Assembly: GCA_035296325.1 (NCBI GenBank)
Contig: DATHBD010000016.1
Span: 93,576 to 157,575 of the forward strand
Length of the DNA: 64,000 bases
Reading direction: 5' to 3'
Source: DATHBD01 sp035296325
Lineage (GTDB): Bacteria > Actinomycetota > Actinomycetes > Mycobacteriales > Micromonosporaceae
The notes below the pieces were generated by a model, which had not been told where the DNA came from, did no database searches, and worked only from the letters and a program-made list of their open reading frames with translations. This document shows, one piece after another, positions 18,424-27,093 of the stretch; position 1 is the stretch's first letter; each line of letters opens with the position of its first letter. The position numbers and the translations under genes are program-made.

Positions 18424-18436
18424 GGGAAGCAGCCAG

Positions 18437-19864
18437 ATGAAACGCCCTACGAAGCCCGCCGTCGTGGTCCTTGCCGTCGTCGCCGCCGCGACGTCGGCAT
18501 GCAGCGTGGCGGGGAACGCCGCCGAGGGTTCGGCGCAGCCGGTCGTGGTCGGTTACCAGTCCAAGACCATCAACACAGTGACGGCCGGGACGCTCATGCG
18601 CTCCCGGGGGGACTTCGAAAAGCGACTGTCCGAACTCGGCCGGAAGACCGGCAAGAAGTACGCCGTCACCTGGCAGGACTATGACACCGGCGCGCCGATC
18701 ACCGCACAGATGATGGCGGGCAAGATCGACATCGGCTCGATGGGCGACTACCCGCTCCTCATCAACGCGGCACGCGGCCAGCAGAGCGCGGAGACGCGCA
18801 CCAAGCTGGTCTCAGTGACCGGGTACAACATGCGCGGGGCCCTCAACAGCATCGTCGTGGCTCCGAACTCACCGATTCGTACGCTGACCGACCTGCGCGG
18901 GAAGACGGTGTCGGCCAGCGTCGGATCAGCCGGCCACGGCCTCCTCGTGCAGGCTGCCGGCAAAGCCGGCCTGGACGCGACCAACGACTTCAAGACGGAG
19001 AACCAGCAACCCCAGGTCGGGGCTTCGGCCCTGCAGGCCGGTGCCGTCGCAGCGCTGTCGCAGTTCGTGGCCTGGCCCGGATTGCTGGTCCACCAGAACC
19101 AGGCGACCATGCTGTACGACGGCGGCGCACTGGGCGTCCCGACGCTGCACGGTGTGGTGGTGCGGGAGCGATTCGCCACCGACCACGACGACGTTCTGCG
19201 CGCGTTCCTGCAGGCACAGATCGACGCCACGAGATACCTGCACGAGGAGCCGCTGGCGGCCGCCAAGAGCGTCGCCGAGGCCACCGGGTTGCCGCCCGAG
19301 GTGGTGTATCTCTACAACGGCCGCAACGGCATCGCCACCTTCGACACCACCGTCAAGCCCGCGCTGCGCGACGCGCTGGCCCAGGACATCCCATTTCTCA
19401 AGTCCATCGGCGTGCTCCAGCAGGTCGATCTCGGTGCGTTCGTGGACGACAGCGCCATCCGCGCCGTCGTTGGCAGCGCATACGAGCGTGACGTCACCAC
19501 CACCACGAACCCGGCCGCTGTCACCGGCACCGACCCGACCTGCAACCGCGACGTGAGCGACCCCGCGCAGGCCGGCGAGGTGTGGCCGGCCGACTCTGAC
19601 ACCACTCAGCCTGCGGCCACTCCCACCTGCCTACTGCGGGCGATCAAGGCCGCTGGTAAGGCGCCACGCGCGGCGTACGTGCCGGACGCGACCACGGGGA
19701 CCCGCTGGTTCGCCGACAAGGCGGTATGGGTTCGCGACCCGGCGGCGGCTGAGCAGGACCGGTTCAAGCCGTTCACCACCGCCGAAGCCGCCGCGTCCTA
19801 TCTCGCCGGCCACCCCGGCTCCACCCAGCTCTCGTACGCCGACGCGCTGGCAGGCTCGGCATGA
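18437..19864 (+). CDS. ABC substrate-binding lipoprotein with NosL-like C-terminal domain
   Basis: The 475-aa product has a lipobox with Cys22 (ATSAC), then a NrtA/SsuA/TauA-type periplasmic binding fold (residues about 35-355), the class used for nitrate, sulfonates, taurine and similar anions. It then continues for roughly 107 residues in a domain I compare with NosL: two Cys (C369, C398), then DATTGTRWFADKAVWV and FTTAEAAASYLAGHPG. NosL proteins bind Cu(I) in nitrous oxide reductase maturation. The fusion is unusual for a solute-binding protein and suggests that the ligand or a partner is metal-linked. The stop overlaps the permease start as ATGA. Confidence 0.82.
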   Translation: MKRPTKPAVVVLAVVAAATSACSVAGNAAEGSAQPVVVGYQSKTINTVTAGTLMRSRGDFEKRLSELGRKTGKKYAVTWQDYDTGAPITAQMMAGKIDIGSMGDYPLLINAARGQQSAETRTKLVSVTGYNMRGALNSIVVAPNSPIRTLTDLRGKTVSASVGSAGHGLLVQAAGKAGLDATNDFKTENQQPQVGASALQAGAVAALSQFVAWPGLLVHQNQATMLYDGGALGVPTLHGVVVRERFATDHDDVLRAFLQAQIDATRYLHEEPLAAAKSVAEATGLPPEVVYLYNGRNGIATFDTTVKPALRDALAQDIPFLKSIGVLQQVDLGAFVDDSAIRAVVGSAYERDVTTTTNPAAVTGTDPTCNRDVSDPAQAGEVWPADSDTTQPAATPTCLLRAIKAAGKAPRAAYVPDATTGTRWFADKAVWVRDPAAAEQDRFKPFTTAEAAASYLAGHPGSTQLSYADALAGSA

Positions 19865-20733
19865 GTACCGTTGCGCTTTCCGGGACGGCGGAGGGCTCCC
19901 GCGTGAGTTCGGCTGCGCCGCCGGTACCCGGACCGGCCGTGCGCCGCTACCCGACATGGGCCCGCTGGGCGGTGCGACTCGGTTCCCTCCTCACCGCGCT
20001 GGCACTCTGGCAGTGGGTCACCGCCGCGGACATCCACCTCTACGTACGGTTCGACCGGCTCCCCACGCTGACCGAACTCGCCGACTCCCTCGGACGGCAC
20101 CTGGTCAGCCGGGAGTACTACATCGACATCGCGCAGAGCCTGGTCCGCATCCTGACCGGCTTCGCGCTCGCCGCCGTCGCCGGCGTCTGCACCGGGATCG
20201 CGCTGGTCCGCTCCCGCCTGCTCGCCGACGTGCTGCAACCGCTGTTCGAGGTGGTCCGCCCCATTCCGGCGATCGCACTGGTGCCGGTGGCGATCCTGCT
20301 CTTTCCTACCAACGAGCAGGGCATCGTCTTCATCACGTTCACCGCCGCGTTCTTCCCGATCCTGGTCAGCACCCGACACGCGGTCCAGGCGCTGCCGACC
20401 GTGTGGGAGGACGCGGTACGGACCATGGGTGGTGGCCGCGCACGGATCCTGCGCAGCGTCGTCCTGCCGGGCATCCTGCCCGGCGTGTTCGGCGGGCTCT
20501 CGGTCGGCATGGGTGTCGCGTGGATCTGCGTCATCTCAGCCGAGATGATTTCCGGCGACTTCGGCATCGGCTACCGGACATGGCAGTCGTACACCATCGT
20601 GGACTACCCAGGCGTCCTGATCGGGATGGCCACGATCGGCGTGCTCGGCTGGGCCACTTCCGGCGCCGTGGAGATCGCCGGCCGGCGGGCCACCCGTTGG
20701 CTGCCCGCCCGAGCACGGGGCAGGTACCGGTGA
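19861..20733 (+). CDS. ABC transporter permease, SsuC/TauC type
   Basis: The 290-aa membrane subunit has six predicted transmembrane segments and the cytoplasmic coupling motif in DAVRTMGGGRARILRSVVLPGILPGVFGG, typical of nitrate/sulfonate/taurine permeases. Its start overlaps the binding-protein stop by four bases, and its own stop overlaps the ATPase start as GTGA. It forms the import channel of this operon. Confidence 0.92.
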   Translation: MSTVALSGTAEGSRVSSAAPPVPGPAVRRYPTWARWAVRLGSLLTALALWQWVTAADIHLYVRFDRLPTLTELADSLGRHLVSREYYIDIAQSLVRILTGFALAAVAGVCTGIALVRSRLLADVLQPLFEVVRPIPAIALVPVAILLFPTNEQGIVFITFTAAFFPILVSTRHAVQALPTVWEDAVRTMGGGRARILRSVVLPGILPGVFGGLSVGMGVAWICVISAEMISGDFGIGYRTWQSYTIVDYPGVLIGMATIGVLGWATSGAVEIAGRRATRWLPARARGRYR

Positions 20734-21485
20734 TCGCGCTGCGGATCGATCGGCTGACGCTCGCCTACGACGGCGCACCGGTCATCGATGGCCTTGACCT
20801 CGACATCAAGCCGGGTGAACTCTTCGTCATCGCCGGCGCATCCGGCTGCGGCAAATCCACGCTGCTCCGTGCGCTCGCCGGGCTGCTGGCACCGCGCGCC
20901 GGGACCATCCTGGCCGACGGCGCGCCGGTGCGTGGCCCGTCTCCCGACCGCGCCCTCGTCTTCCAGGACGACGCGCTCCTGCCGTGGCGTACCACCCAGC
21001 GCAACGTCGAATTGCCACTGGCGATCCGGGGCGTCGGCCGCACCGAACGGCGCGCCCGGGCCCGGAACTGGCTGGCCCGGGTGGGACTCTCCGGGCAGGA
21101 GCGCCGACTCCCCGGTCAGCTCTCCGGCGGGATGCGCCAGCGGGTGCAGTTGGCCCGCACCCTGGCTGGTGCCCCGCAGGCGGTGTTCATGGACGAGCCG
21201 TTCGGCGCGCTCGACGCGCAGACCCGGGCCGCGATGCAGCGACTCCTCATTGACGTGCTCGCGGCCGCACCGGCCACCGTCGTGTTCGTCACCCACGACG
21301 TTGACGAGGCCCTGCTGCTCGGCGACCGGGTGGCCGTGCTCACGCCGCGTGGTGTCGCGGACGTCGTCGACGTGCCGTACCCCCGAGACCCGACTGCCCG
21401 CGGCACGGCCGAGGTCGCCGCGGCCCGCACCCGGGTCCTTGCCGCACTGACCGCCGAGCCGTGCTCGGCACATCCGTCATCCTGA
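20730..21485 (+). CDS. ABC transporter ATP-binding protein, SsuB/TauB type
   Basis: The 251-aa ATPase has Walker A (GASGCGKST), the Q-loop VFQDDALLPW, signature LSGGMRQRV, Walker B (AVFMDEPFGALD) and the switch His (VTHDVDEA), all in the form seen in nitrate and sulfonate importers. The GTG start at 20730 is fixed by the GTGA overlap with the permease; the frame stays open further upstream but inside the permease gene. It powers uptake of the ligand bound by the upstream lipoprotein. Confidence 0.92.
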   Translation: MIALRIDRLTLAYDGAPVIDGLDLDIKPGELFVIAGASGCGKSTLLRALAGLLAPRAGTILADGAPVRGPSPDRALVFQDDALLPWRTTQRNVELPLAIRGVGRTERRARARNWLARVGLSGQERRLPGQLSGGMRQRVQLARTLAGAPQAVFMDEPFGALDAQTRAAMQRLLIDVLAAAPATVVFVTHDVDEALLLGDRVAVLTPRGVADVVDVPYPRDPTARGTAEVAAARTRVLAALTAEPCSAHPSS

Positions 21486-21496
21486 GGAGCGCCACC

Positions 21497-24181
21497 GTGC
21501 ATATCCCGTCCCTGACCGACCGCTTGGAACTGCGCTGCGACGTGCTCGTCGTCGGCGGCGGCACCGCCGGCACGATGGCGGCGATTTCCGCGGCCGAGGC
21601 GGGCGCCCAGGTCCTCCTGCTGGAGAAGGCGCACGTGCGGCACTCCGGCGCACTCGCCATGGGCATGGACGGGGTCAACAACGCCGTCATTCCCGGCAAG
21701 GCCACGCCGGAGGAGTACGTCGCCGAGATCACCCGGGCCAACGACGGGATCGTCAACCAGCGCACCATCCACCAGACCGCCACCCGTGGTTACGACATGG
21801 TGCGCCGGTTGGAGGGGTACGGCGTCAAGTTCGAGAAGGACGAGTACGGCGAATACGCGGTGCGCCGGGTGCACCGCTCCGGCAGCTACGTGCTGCCGAT
21901 GCCGGAGGGCCGCGACATCAAGAAGGTCCTCTACCGGGTGCTCCGCGAGCGGCGGATGCGCGAGCGGATCACCATCGAGAACCGGGTCATGCCGGTACGG
22001 GTACTGACCCGCGACGGCCGCGCGGTCGGCGTCGCCGGGCTGCACACCCGCACCGGGCAGTTCGTCACGGTGGCGGCCGGCGCGGTGATCCTGGCGACCG
22101 GCGCCTGCGGCCGGCTGGGGCTGCCGGCCAGCGGTTACCTCTACGGCACGTACGAGAATCCCACAAACGCCGGAGACGGGTACGCCATGGCGTACCACGC
22201 CGGCGCGGAACTGTCCGGCATCGAGTGCTTCCAGATCAACCCACTCATCAAGGACTACAACGGCCCGGCGTGCGCGTACGTGGCCAACCCGTTCGGCGGG
22301 TACCAGGTCAACAACCGCGGCGAGCGGTTCGTCGACTGCGACTACTGGTCCGGGCAGATGATGGCGGAGGTGTCCCGGGAGATCGACTCCGCCCGCGGCC
22401 CGATCTACCTCAAGCTCACCCACCTGCCGGAGGAGACCGTCTCGGCGCTGGAGACCATCCTGCACACCACCGAGCGACCCACCCGGGGCACCTTCCACGC
22501 CGGCCGGGGGCACGACTACCGCACCCACGACGTCGAGATGCACATCTCCGAGATCGGCCTCTGCGGCGGGCACTCCGCGTCCGGGGTGTGGGTTGACGAA
22601 CACGGGGCGACCACGGTGCCCGGCCTGTACGCGGCCGGGGACCTGGCCTGCGTACCGCACAACTACATGATCGGCGCGTTCGTCTTCGGCGACCTGGCCG
22701 GCACGCACGCCGCCGGCTCGTTCACCCCGCCCTCCGGCGATCTGCCCGACGACCAGATCGCCGCCGCCCACGCGCTGATCTACCGACCACTGTCCCACCC
22801 GGATGGACCGCCGCAGCCGCAGGTGGAGTACAAGCTGCGCCGGTTCGTCAACGACTACGTGGCGCCGGCGAAGACCGCCGCGAAGCTGGACATCGCCATC
22901 GAAACGTTCGAGCGGATGCGCGACGAGATCGCCGCGATGGGCGCGCAGACCCCGCATGAACTGATGCGCTGCGCCGAGGTGAGCTTCATCCGGGACTGCG
23001 CCGAGATGGCCGCTCGGGCGTCACTGGTCCGTGCGGAGAGTCGCTGGGGCCTCTACCACGACCGGGCCGACCTACCGGGACGTGACGACGAGGACTGGTT
23101 CTGCCACCTCAACCTGCGTCGGCGCGCCGACGGTGCGATGGAGTTCATCAAACGCCCGGTCGCGCCCTATCTGGTGCCCGTTGCGGAGTTCACGCCGCCG
23201 GCCGACTTCGCCGCCCGGGTGGTGGCCGAACCGGCCCGGCTCAACCATTCCGGCTCCACCCCCGTCGACAACGGCGCGGTCCAGCACGCCCCGAAGGCAG
23301 ACGGTCGGCTGCTGGAACTGCTGCGCCTGGCTGAGGAGCAGCCCGACGTGGCTCAACTGCGGCCGTACCTCGCCGACGCCGATCCCGACGTGCGCCGTAC
23401 CGCTGTCACGACCTTGACCGAGTCGGCGCCGGATGGCGCCGCTGACGCACTCGTCGACGCGCTCGGCGACACCGATCGGACCGTGCGTGCCGCCGCGGTC
23501 AGTGGCCTTCGGGAACTGGCCGATCTGCTACCGGCGATGCTGGGCGATGCCCTTCGCGGGTACGCGGGTAGCGACGATCCACAGGTGCGCGAGCTCGTGG
23601 TGGAACTGCTCCGGGTCACCGGCTCCGGCATCGTGCACGATTTCACCGCAGCCCTGGCCGACGACGACATCCCGGTGCGCGTCGCGGCGGTCCCCGGCCT
23701 GGTCCGCCTTGGCGCGGCGGTGGCGCTGGCCGCCGGCATCACCGACCCGGCGCGCGAGGTCCGCGTGGCGGTGGCCCGCGGCCTCGGCACGATCAGCGCA
23801 CCGACCAGCGCTCCGGACCTCCTGCGCCTGGCGGCTGACCCGGACCCGCTGGTCCGGGCCGCGGCGCTGACGGCAGCCGCCGGGATCGGCTGCCCCGGGC
23901 CGCTCGCCGCAGTCGCGATGACTGGGCTTCGCGACCCGTTCTGGCAGGTGCGCGAGGCCGCCGCCACGGCTCTGGCCGGTGCGGGTGCAACGGTCGCGGT
24001 ACGGGCGCTGCTGTCGGTCACCAACGATGACAACCTCGATGTACGCCGGGCGGCCGTACGGGCACTCACCGCGTGGGCTGACCGACCCGACGTGGCACAG
24101 GCACTGCGGGCGGCCGCCGAACGCGACGCCGACGCCGATGTACGCGCCTACGCTCGACGGGCACTCGCCGTCCCGGCATGA
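21497..24181 (+). CDS. Fumarate reductase/AprA-like flavoprotein with C-terminal HEAT repeats
   Basis: The 894-aa protein begins with an FAD Rossmann motif (VVGGGTAG, near residue 20) and continues as a succinate dehydrogenase/fumarate reductase/adenylylsulfate reductase-type flavoprotein: GNNAVIPG-like loop, NPFGGYQVNNRGERFVD, EIGLCGGHSASGVWVDEHG and PGLYAAGDLACVPHNY. From about residue 612 the sequence changes to eight or so HEAT-type repeats with the recurring pattern D-P-x-V-R-x-A-A. I start at GTG 21497 behind GAGGAG. Ferredoxin at the head of the operon is the likely electron partner, making an AprBA-like pair, but sulfur chemistry is not shown. The HEAT part may replace the AprB tail as docking scaffold. 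Confidence 0.85.
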   Translation: MHIPSLTDRLELRCDVLVVGGGTAGTMAAISAAEAGAQVLLLEKAHVRHSGALAMGMDGVNNAVIPGKATPEEYVAEITRANDGIVNQRTIHQTATRGYDMVRRLEGYGVKFEKDEYGEYAVRRVHRSGSYVLPMPEGRDIKKVLYRVLRERRMRERITIENRVMPVRVLTRDGRAVGVAGLHTRTGQFVTVAAGAVILATGACGRLGLPASGYLYGTYENPTNAGDGYAMAYHAGAELSGIECFQINPLIKDYNGPACAYVANPFGGYQVNNRGERFVDCDYWSGQMMAEVSREIDSARGPIYLKLTHLPEETVSALETILHTTERPTRGTFHAGRGHDYRTHDVEMHISEIGLCGGHSASGVWVDEHGATTVPGLYAAGDLACVPHNYMIGAFVFGDLAGTHAAGSFTPPSGDLPDDQIAAAHALIYRPLSHPDGPPQPQVEYKLRRFVNDYVAPAKTAAKLDIAIETFERMRDEIAAMGAQTPHELMRCAEVSFIRDCAEMAARASLVRAESRWGLYHDRADLPGRDDEDWFCHLNLRRRADGAMEFIKRPVAPYLVPVAEFTPPADFAARVVAEPARLNHSGSTPVDNGAVQHAPKADGRLLELLRLAEEQPDVAQLRPYLADADPDVRRTAVTTLTESAPDGAADALVDALGDTDRTVRAAAVSGLRELADLLPAMLGDALRGYAGSDDPQVRELVVELLRVTGSGIVHDFTAALADDDIPVRVAAVPGLVRLGAAVALAAGITDPAREVRVAVARGLGTISAPTSAPDLLRLAADPDPLVRAAALTAAAGIGCPGPLAAVAMTGLRDPFWQVREAAATALAGAGATVAVRALLSVTNDDNLDVRRAAVRALTAWADRPDVAQALRAAAERDADADVRAYARRALAVPA

Positions 24182-24339
24182 ACGCGGACGCACGGCGTCG
24201 TTCGTGACGGAGCGCATCGACGGGCGTGCCGTGACACTGACCGTGGGGAACAGTGGCAAACGAGACCCACCGACGTAGCATGTCGCCGGGCCGTGGTGGG
24301 TGCCCGCGCCGGAACGGCACGCAGCACCCACCACACGGT

Positions 24340-25923
24340 TCAGCTGGCGCGGACGGTGACGTCGTCGATGGCCGCCTCGACGAGGCTGGCGGTGCCGGCG
24401 TCGGCCGCCTCCACCCGCAGCCGTACGCTCTGCCCGGCGTACGCCGACAGGTCGACTGACGTGCTCTGCCAGGCCGCCGAGCGGTTGCTCGCCGCACCGA
24501 TCTGGTTGAGCACGGTCGTGCTACCGGTGGGGCCGGTCACCACCACCCGCAGGTAGTCGGCGGCGCTGGCGTTGTTGAGGTGTGCCAGGTACCAGGAGAA
24601 GGACAACGCCAGCGTACGGCCGGCCGGCAGCGCGATGGCCGGTGACTGGATGGTACTCACTCCCCCGTCCAGGTCGTTCTCCCCCGCGCTGACGCCCGCG
24701 GCCGGACCAGTGACCAGCGCGAACGTGCCGCTGACGGTGCTGTCCAGCTGCGTGCTGACCCCGCCGGACGTGGTCGCTGCCGGGTCGGCCCGCTCCCACC
24801 GGCCGGCGGTCGCGGTGTCGGTGCCGGCCGGGTTGGCCGTCCAGCCGGCCGCCGCCTCGAACGTGTCCGCGTACACGGTGGTGCCGGTCGGCGGGGTGCC
24901 GATCGCAGCCAGCGTCCAGACCGCGTGGGCGATGGCGTCGGCGTTGCGGTCCAGTGCAATGTCGTTGACGTTGCTGATCGTGTCGCAGGCGCGGTGGTAG
25001 CACCGGTCGAACGCGACACCCGCGGTGCCGCCCCACAGCTGGGCCTGAGCGCTGGTCTTGATGCCCTCCGCTCCGGTGAAGGTGCCACCGGCCGGGATGC
25101 CGACGCGGATGAACGGGCCGTAGTCGCTGCGCCCGTCGAAATCGGTGCCCCGGGTCGGCACCCCGATGCCGGCGAAGTACGCCGCCAGCGTCTGCTCGAT
25201 CTGCGCCGAACCGGCTGGGCCCGGTCCGGAACCGACCCCGTCGGAATTGTCGCCGTCGTAGACGAAGTAGCCGGGGTTCGGTGAGCCGACCATGTCGAAG
25301 TTGAGGTAGGCCTTGATCCGTGCCCGCTCGGCGACTGGCAAGGTGTTCACATAGTGGGTGGAGCCGCGCAGGCCCAGCTCTTCGGCGCCCCACCAGGCGA
25401 AGCGCAGGTGACGGCCGGGCTGGAAACCGGTCCGGGCCACGGCCAGGGCCACCTCGGCGATCGCGGCGGAGCCGGTGCCGTTGTCGTTGATGCCCGGTCC
25501 GGCGGCCACGCTGTCCAGGTGCGCCCCGGTCATCAGCACGTTGGCGGCGTCGCCGCCGGGCCAGTCGGCGATCAGGTTGTAGCCGGTGGCACCGCTGGTG
25601 GTGAAGGACTGCACGACGGTGGTGTAGCCCGCGGCGTCCAGCTGTGCCTTGAGGAAGTTGACTGACGCCAGGTAACCCGGCCGGCCGTGGGCCCGGTTGC
25701 CGCCGTTGGCGGTGGCGATCGACTGCAGTTCGCTGAGCTGCCGCTTGACCCCGGCCAGCGGGATGTCAGGTGCGGCAAGCGCACGAGCGACGGCGGCGTC
25801 CGCCGGCACGGCGGCGGGGGTCGCCAGGGCGGCTGAGCTCAGGGCGGTTGAGCTGAGGGCGGCGGCGCTGACGGTGGCGAGGAGAGCCACGGCCCGGCAG
25901 AGGAGGGTACGGCGCTGATTCAC
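24340..25923 (-). CDS. Secreted M28 family aminopeptidase with C-terminal beta domain
   Basis: The 527-aa product has a signal peptide (RTLLCRAVALLATVSAAALS) and an M28 di-zinc peptidase domain like Streptomyces griseus aminopeptidase: zinc ligands in GAHLDSV, NDNGTG, WGAEELGL (catalytic Glu with the metal Glu), NFDMVG and CYHRACD. After about residue 345 comes a Thr/Ala-rich, jelly-roll-like domain (FEAAAGWT ... AAIDDVTVRAS), probably for binding or stability. The GTG at 25921-25923 has GGGAG upstream; the longer frame begins in Arg/Pro-rich sequence with no signal peptide. It is monocistronic and probably nutritional. Confidence 0.93.
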   Translation of the reverse strand: MNQRRTLLCRAVALLATVSAAALSSTALSSAALATPAAVPADAAVARALAAPDIPLAGVKRQLSELQSIATANGGNRAHGRPGYLASVNFLKAQLDAAGYTTVVQSFTTSGATGYNLIADWPGGDAANVLMTGAHLDSVAAGPGINDNGTGSAAIAEVALAVARTGFQPGRHLRFAWWGAEELGLRGSTHYVNTLPVAERARIKAYLNFDMVGSPNPGYFVYDGDNSDGVGSGPGPAGSAQIEQTLAAYFAGIGVPTRGTDFDGRSDYGPFIRVGIPAGGTFTGAEGIKTSAQAQLWGGTAGVAFDRCYHRACDTISNVNDIALDRNADAIAHAVWTLAAIGTPPTGTTVYADTFEAAAGWTANPAGTDTATAGRWERADPAATTSGGVSTQLDSTVSGTFALVTGPAAGVSAGENDLDGGVSTIQSPAIALPAGRTLALSFSWYLAHLNNASAADYLRVVVTGPTGSTTVLNQIGAASNRSAAWQSTSVDLSAYAGQSVRLRVEAADAGTASLVEAAIDDVTVRAS

Positions 25924-26140
25924 AGAGACACTCCCGGGGTCGGGAACCGGCCGGCGCCACGGCGTCGTGATCGCCGGCAAGCAGCCGTCGGGGTGGTGAC
26001 GGGTGCATGCCGGCAGACTTGCAGTTATCGCACCGTCACGCAATGGGCTCTGTCGATAGACCTGCCGGCGATGGGGTGCGGCGCACCGCACCCGTGCCGC
26101 TCGGCCCCGCTTGGCAGTGGTCGGGTAAGCCTGTGGTGGT

Positions 26141-27040
26141 TCACGTGCTTGGAGGGTCGGCCATGATGCGTCGCAGGGTGCGCCGGCCCATGTCGCTCAT
26201 GGCGGGGTTGCTGCGCTCGTAGTACCAGACCAGTCCCATGGCCTGCTCGAACGCCCACGCCCTGCCGCGTTCCCATTCAAGATCATCGCAGCCGAGCTGC
26301 GCCCGGAGTGCCTGGCGTGGCCCCTGCTCCAGCAGATGCCAGGCGCTCACGAGGTCGAGGGCGCGGTCGGCGACGCGCAGCCCGCCGACGTCGAGCACGC
26401 CGGCGAGTCGCGAGCCGGCGACGAGCACGTTGCCCGGGATGAGATCACCATGGTTCATGGTGTCCGGGTATCCACCCCGCGGCAGTTGCCGCATGGCAGC
26501 CCAGTGGCTGCGAAGCCGTGCAACGTCAAGCAGCCTTTCGCTGCGCTGCAGGCATGTCTCCATCCACGGATCGTGGGCTGACAGGTCACCGCCACGGCCC
26601 GACCCGCCGAACACCCGGCCTCGTGTGTCGAGCGCTCGCACATTGGCGATGAACTCTGCGAGGTCATGCGCGAATTCCGCCGACCCGCCGGGATCGTGGT
26701 CGGTGGCTACGACGCCGGGAATCCACGTCTGCACCGACCACGGGAGCGGGTAGCCGGCGCCGGGCTCACCAATCGCCACCGGCTCTGGCGTGGGGAATCG
26801 CGTACGACCGAAGAGTTCCCGTGCCGATTCGGCTTCCCGCTCCAGCCATTTACGTGCCGCTTCGACCTCCAGGCGCTGCAGCGGGAGCCGAGCCGCGAGC
26901 CGGTCACCGATACGGAAGATGGCGTTGACTGTGCCCTGCGACGCGACACGTTGGACACCTAGACCCCGCCACCGGGGGAACTGGGCGTCGACCAGCGCAC
27001 GCACCACCTCGGTCGGCACGCTCAGCTCGTCGGAATGCAT
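26141..27040 (-). CDS. Aminoglycoside phosphotransferase (APH)-family kinase
   Basis: The 299-aa protein has the kinase-like fold of the APH family: the catalytic motif MNHGDLIPGNVLV and the metal-binding Asp in LDVGGL. The N-terminal lobe contains GTVNAIFRIGDRLAARLP, with the ATP-binding Lys position occupied by Arg. Many family members phosphorylate things other than antibiotics (homoserine, fructosamine, macrolides), so resistance is not implied. I start at ATG 27038-27040. It follows the AI-2E-type transporter by 53 bp on the same strand. Confidence 0.88.
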   Translation of the reverse strand: MHSDELSVPTEVVRALVDAQFPRWRGLGVQRVASQGTVNAIFRIGDRLAARLPLQRLEVEAARKWLEREAESARELFGRTRFPTPEPVAIGEPGAGYPLPWSVQTWIPGVVATDHDPGGSAEFAHDLAEFIANVRALDTRGRVFGGSGRGGDLSAHDPWMETCLQRSERLLDVARLRSHWAAMRQLPRGGYPDTMNHGDLIPGNVLVAGSRLAGVLDVGGLRVADRALDLVSAWHLLEQGPRQALRAQLGCDDLEWERGRAWAFEQAMGLVWYYERSNPAMSDMGRRTLRRIMADPPST

Positions 27041-27093
27041 CGGCACGGGTGACAGCCTGGCGCGGCCCGATCCCCCGGGCAACCCGCGTCCCG

